64,000 nt of DNA, from assembly GCF_026625125.1 (NCBI RefSeq), contig NZ_CP113097.1, positions 2,976,001-3,040,000 on the forward strand, written 5' to 3'. Below, piece after piece: positions 61,337 to 64,000 of this stretch. The stretch's first letter is position 1. Every line of letters starts with the position of its first letter. A model generated the notes under the pieces. The model was not told the origin of the DNA, searched no databases, and saw only the letters and a program-made list of their open reading frames with translations. Source of the stretch: Pseudomonas putida (lineage in GTDB: Bacteria; Pseudomonadota; Gammaproteobacteria; Pseudomonadales; Pseudomonadaceae). The position numbers and the translations under genes were made by a program.

Positions 61337-62476
61337 TCAACGCCCTTGGGCGCACCGCCATACCCGCGCGATATCGTTTGCCCGGGCCTGCAACAAGTGC
61401 GCGGCGTCGGCGCACGCCTGCTCCAGGGTCATCGGCCCGCTGGCCAGGGCAAAGGCCGCATCGATGCCATGCGCATACAACTGCTGATAGCCGTCGCCCA
61501 ACGTGCCCGCCAGCACCACCACGGGCACCCCGTGGCGCTTAGCGACCCGGGCCACGCCCATCGGGGTCTTGCCCCGCAGGGTCTGGGCATCGAAGCGGCC
61601 CTCACCTGTGATCACAAGGTCGGCGCCTTGTACCAGCGCATCGAGGCCGGCCAGCTCCGCGACCACTTCCACGCCAGGGCGGAACTGCGCCTGCATGAAG
61701 GCCTTGGCAGCGAAGCCCATGCCGCCGGCCGCGCCACACCCTGGCAGTGCTCTCACGTCTTGGCCCAGCAGCTGCGCACAATGGTCGGCAAAGTGGCTCA
61801 GCGCTTTGTCCAGGGCCTGGACCTGCTCGGGGCTGGCGCCCTTTTGTGGCCCGAAGATCGCCGAAGCACCATTGGGCCCGCACAGGGGGTTGTCGACGTC
61901 GGCCGCCACGTCGACCTGAACCTGCGCCAGGCGTGGGTCAAAGCCACTGGCATCGATGCGTGCCAGCCCGGCCAGGGCCAGGCCGCCGTCTGCCAGTGGC
62001 TGGCCGTCGGCGTCCAGCAAGCGCAGGCCCAAGGCCCGCAGCATGCCGCTGCCGCCATCGTTGGTCGCACTGCCACCAATCGCCAGGACGATGCGCTGTG
62101 CCCCTGCGCTGAGTGCGGCGTCGATCAGCTCGCCGGTACCCCAGGTGCAGCTGCGGCAGGCATCGCGCTGCGCACTCGGCAGCAGCTGGATACCACTGGC
62201 CTGGGCCATCTCGATGATTGCCGTGCGGCTGTCGGCCAGCCAGCCCCAGGTGGCCTGCACGCGCTGGCCCAGTGGCCCGCGAACGGTTTGCCGGCGCAGA
62301 TCGCCGTGGCTGGCAGCGACAATCGCCTGCATGGTGCCTTCGCCACCATCGGCCATGGGGCACTCGAGCAACTCGGCGGTCGGCAGCGCTTCGGCCAAGC
62401 CGGCGGCAATGGCACGGGCGACACCGGCAGCATCGAGGCTGTCCTTGAACGAGTCGGGGGCGATGACGATTTTCAT
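61337..62476 (-). CDS. garK: Glycerate 2-kinase
   Basis: A 379-residue GarK-type kinase that phosphorylates D-glycerate to 2-phosphoglycerate. Start MKIVIAPDSFKDSLDAAGVA and PMADGGEGTMQA are diagnostic, followed by LAIGGSATNDGGSGMLRALG, VDVAADVDNPLCG and ITGEGRFDAQTLRGKTPMGV. Cytoplasmic, in glycerate/glucarate degradation. It follows a CdaR-like regulator on the same strand (gap 111 bases). Firm family call. Confidence 0.95.
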   Translation of the reverse strand: MKIVIAPDSFKDSLDAAGVARAIAAGLAEALPTAELLECPMADGGEGTMQAIVAASHGDLRRQTVRGPLGQRVQATWGWLADSRTAIIEMAQASGIQLLPSAQRDACRSCTWGTGELIDAALSAGAQRIVLAIGGSATNDGGSGMLRALGLRLLDADGQPLADGGLALAGLARIDASGFDPRLAQVQVDVAADVDNPLCGPNGASAIFGPQKGASPEQVQALDKALSHFADHCAQLLGQDVRALPGCGAAGGMGFAAKAFMQAQFRPGVEVVAELAGLDALVQGADLVITGEGRFDAQTLRGKTPMGVARVAKRHGVPVVVLAGTLGDGYQQLYAHGIDAAFALASGPMTLEQACADAAHLLQARANDIARVWRCAQGR

Positions 62477-62587
62477 GGTGATTCTCCTGTCCAGATAGCC
62501 GCATGCTGACAGTTGTCTGGCGTGCGGGCCTCGGTCGGATGCACAAATGGCCGGTAGCTTGTTTGGGCAAATGCCTTTCTGCCCCGC

Positions 62588-63685
62588 TCAAGCCGCTGGC
62601 AACAGCTGCAACCCCAGGTACAGGCTCAACATGCCTTCCAGACGCAGCGGGTCGACCTCGCCCAGCTCGGCAATGCGTTCCAGGCGGTAGCGCAGGCTGT
62701 TGCGGTGGATGCCAAGGGCATCGGCGCAGGCTTGGCTCTGGCCATCATGCGCACACCACGCGCGCAAGGTGGCGAGCAATTGCCCGCTGGCATCCTTGGC
62801 GCCAATGCGGCGCAGCGGCTCAAGCAGCTCATCCAGCGCATCTTCATTGCGATGGCGCCACAGCAAAGCCGGCAGACGGTAACGCGCAAGGCTCAACAGG
62901 CGCTCGCCCGGCAACACTTCGCGGCCATAGGCGAGCAGGTCACGGACCCGCCGGTAACCGCGGCGCAACTGCTCAAGGCTCTGCGCCGGGCTGCCCAGCG
63001 CCAGGCGCTCGATCTGCCAGCCGCTGCGCTGCACGCGCTCGAACAGGCGCTGATCGTCCAGCACGACACCGGCCGGGCGGCACCATAGCAAGGAATCGCG
63101 CGCCGGGCTCACGCACCAACTGTCCGGGTAACGGTTCATCAACCAGGCGGCCAAGGCCTCGGCCGCCGGGCCGGCGCTCAGTTCGAACAAGCACGGCACC
63201 CGTGGCAATTGCGGTTTCAGGCCCAATTGCTGCGCTTCGTCCAGCAGCCGCGGCGAGTCGCCGGTGCCACCGAGTAGCAACGCCAGCAGGTCGTCACACC
63301 GCTGGCGCCGCCATTGCTGTTCAACCTGCAAGTGGCGCTGAGCCAAGAGCATTTCGGCGGTCATGCGCACCAGTTCGCCGTAGGTGCGCAGCTGCTGCGG
63401 CTCACCCGTCAGCCCCAGCACCCCGATCAGCCGCCCATCGAGCATCAGCGGCAGGTTCACCCCCGGTTGAACACCTTTGAGGCACTTGGCGGCCTCTGCA
63501 TCGAGCTCAACGATCCGGCCGTTGGCCAGTACCAGTTGCGCGCCCTCGTGGCGGGTATTGATGCGCTCCGGTTCGCCACTGCCCAGGATCAGCCCCTGGC
63601 TGTCCATGACATTGACATTGCACGGCAGAATGGCCATTGCCCGATCGACAATATCCTGCGCCAGGTCATGGTCCAGTTCGAACAT
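62588..63685 (-). CDS. cdaR: CdaR-type sugar-diacid regulator
   Basis: A 365-residue regulator with an N-terminal sugar-diacid recognition domain (FELDHDLAQDIVDRAMAILP, VNLPLMLDGRLIGVLGLTGE) and a C-terminal PucR-type HTH (ACADALGIHRNSLRYRLERI). CdaR activates genes for glucarate, galactarate and glycerate use. The start at 63685 has AAGGAT 8 bases before it. It lies between garK and a divergent MFS transporter, a normal setting. Binding ligand inferred. Confidence 0.92.
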   Translation of the reverse strand: MFELDHDLAQDIVDRAMAILPCNVNVMDSQGLILGSGEPERINTRHEGAQLVLANGRIVELDAEAAKCLKGVQPGVNLPLMLDGRLIGVLGLTGEPQQLRTYGELVRMTAEMLLAQRHLQVEQQWRRQRCDDLLALLLGGTGDSPRLLDEAQQLGLKPQLPRVPCLFELSAGPAAEALAAWLMNRYPDSWCVSPARDSLLWCRPAGVVLDDQRLFERVQRSGWQIERLALGSPAQSLEQLRRGYRRVRDLLAYGREVLPGERLLSLARYRLPALLWRHRNEDALDELLEPLRRIGAKDASGQLLATLRAWCAHDGQSQACADALGIHRNSLRYRLERIAELGEVDPLRLEGMLSLYLGLQLLPAA

Positions 63686-63848
63686 TCGATGATCCTTGAG
63701 GGTGTTAGGCTTTGTTCGCGAGCACAGCGTCTTGCCCAGATGGCTGTGCAAAAGCACAAAGACAGCTGCGTCGCACTGCCCGAGACTCATCAGGGCGAGC
63801 GCCGGCACAGGCGACGCGGCGACAACCATAACAATAGAGAACCCGATC

Positions 63849-64000
63849 ATGGCACACAGCCCTGCCCCTGACCAAGGCACAGACATCACCCGCAACGCGC
63901 TTTACCGGCGCATCACCCTGCGGCTGATTCCGTTCATTTTCATCTGCTACCTGTTCAACTACCTCGACCGCGTCAATGTCGGCTTCGCCAAGCTGCAAAT
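63849..64000 (+). CDS. MFS transporter, N-terminal part, cut by the window edge
   Basis: The first 50 residues of a major facilitator: a polar N-terminus (MAHSPAPDQGTDITRNALYR) then RITLRLIPFIFICYLFNYLD RVNVGFAKLQ, the typical first helix of the anion:cation symporter (GudP/tartrate) group. It diverges from cdaR and, with garK, suggests uptake of glycerate or a sugar diacid. It runs off the window, so substrate cannot be refined. Confidence 0.85.
   Translation, partial: MAHSPAPDQGTDITRNALYRRITLRLIPFIFICYLFNYLDRVNVGFAKLQ

Noticed and set aside
1..64000. tRNA, rRNA, CRISPR arrays or insertion sequences
   Set aside because: No cloverleaf, rRNA stretch, repeat-spacer array or transposase was recognised in the window.

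Overview
The window is a chromosomal segment of a Pseudomonas, most likely of the P. putida group. This rests on the catR-catBCA layout, the two-gene TenA locus under a thiamin pyrophosphate riboswitch, a ybhPON-like operon, the LigD/Ku repair region and generally high-GC codon use. The species was inferred from gene content, not from a search.

Positions 1 to about 7600 are a visibly AT-richer filamentous-phage (inovirus) prophage whose left end lies outside the window. One minus-strand operon runs from a gene II-type replication initiator through two small unknowns, a 49-residue membrane protein, an ssDNA-binding protein, a small membrane protein, the major coat protein, a terminator, a 26-residue membrane protein, a pIII-type adsorption protein, a DUF2523 minor coat protein and Zot, to the start of a secretin cut by the left edge. 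Divergent from it are an XRE regulator and a stand-alone DnaB N-terminal-domain protein. A XerC/XerD (dif-like) sequence at about 7.58-7.61 kb may mark the junction. Then comes about 1 kb of gene-poor DNA with striking palindromes.

From 8.5 to 12 kb lies the catechol ortho-cleavage locus (catB-catC-catA and divergent catR). From 12 to 40 kb is a long run of stress and stationary-phase functions. It holds KGG-repeat proteins, a ClpP-like protein, DUF72, a phospholipid operon (EEP, ClsB, YbhN), a metallothionein, LigD and Ku, and a four-gene ACAD / PIG-L / NodS-like methyltransferase / GT2 operon. Further on are a DyP peroxidase, a BASS-family transporter, an orphan CrtZ-like hydroxylase, an MgtC protein behind a structured leader, a diguanylate cyclase, an ExoIII-family nuclease, DUF4142 and a KfrA-like DNA-binding protein.

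From 40 to 50 kb are a YheO/DauR-type regulator with a PLP dehydratase and an ornithine-cyclodeaminase-family reductase, a BCCT transporter, two TenA paralogues under a TPP riboswitch, a GGDEF-EAL gene broken by a frameshift, and a lone tyrosine recombinase. An unusual SDR / SMP-30 fusion lies next, divergent from a LysR gene.

The most interesting locus is 53-61 kb. It is a tightly overlapping seven-gene minus-strand operon: a PaaK-type adenylate-forming enzyme, an alpha/alpha-toroid prenyltransferase/squalene-cyclase-repeat protein, a tautomerase-like protein, an acyl carrier protein, a short AMP-binding enzyme, an amidase and an AsnB-type amidotransferase. It looks like a carrier-protein-based small-molecule pathway that I cannot match to a known product. 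The window ends with glycerate kinase, a CdaR-type regulator and the start of a divergent MFS transporter.
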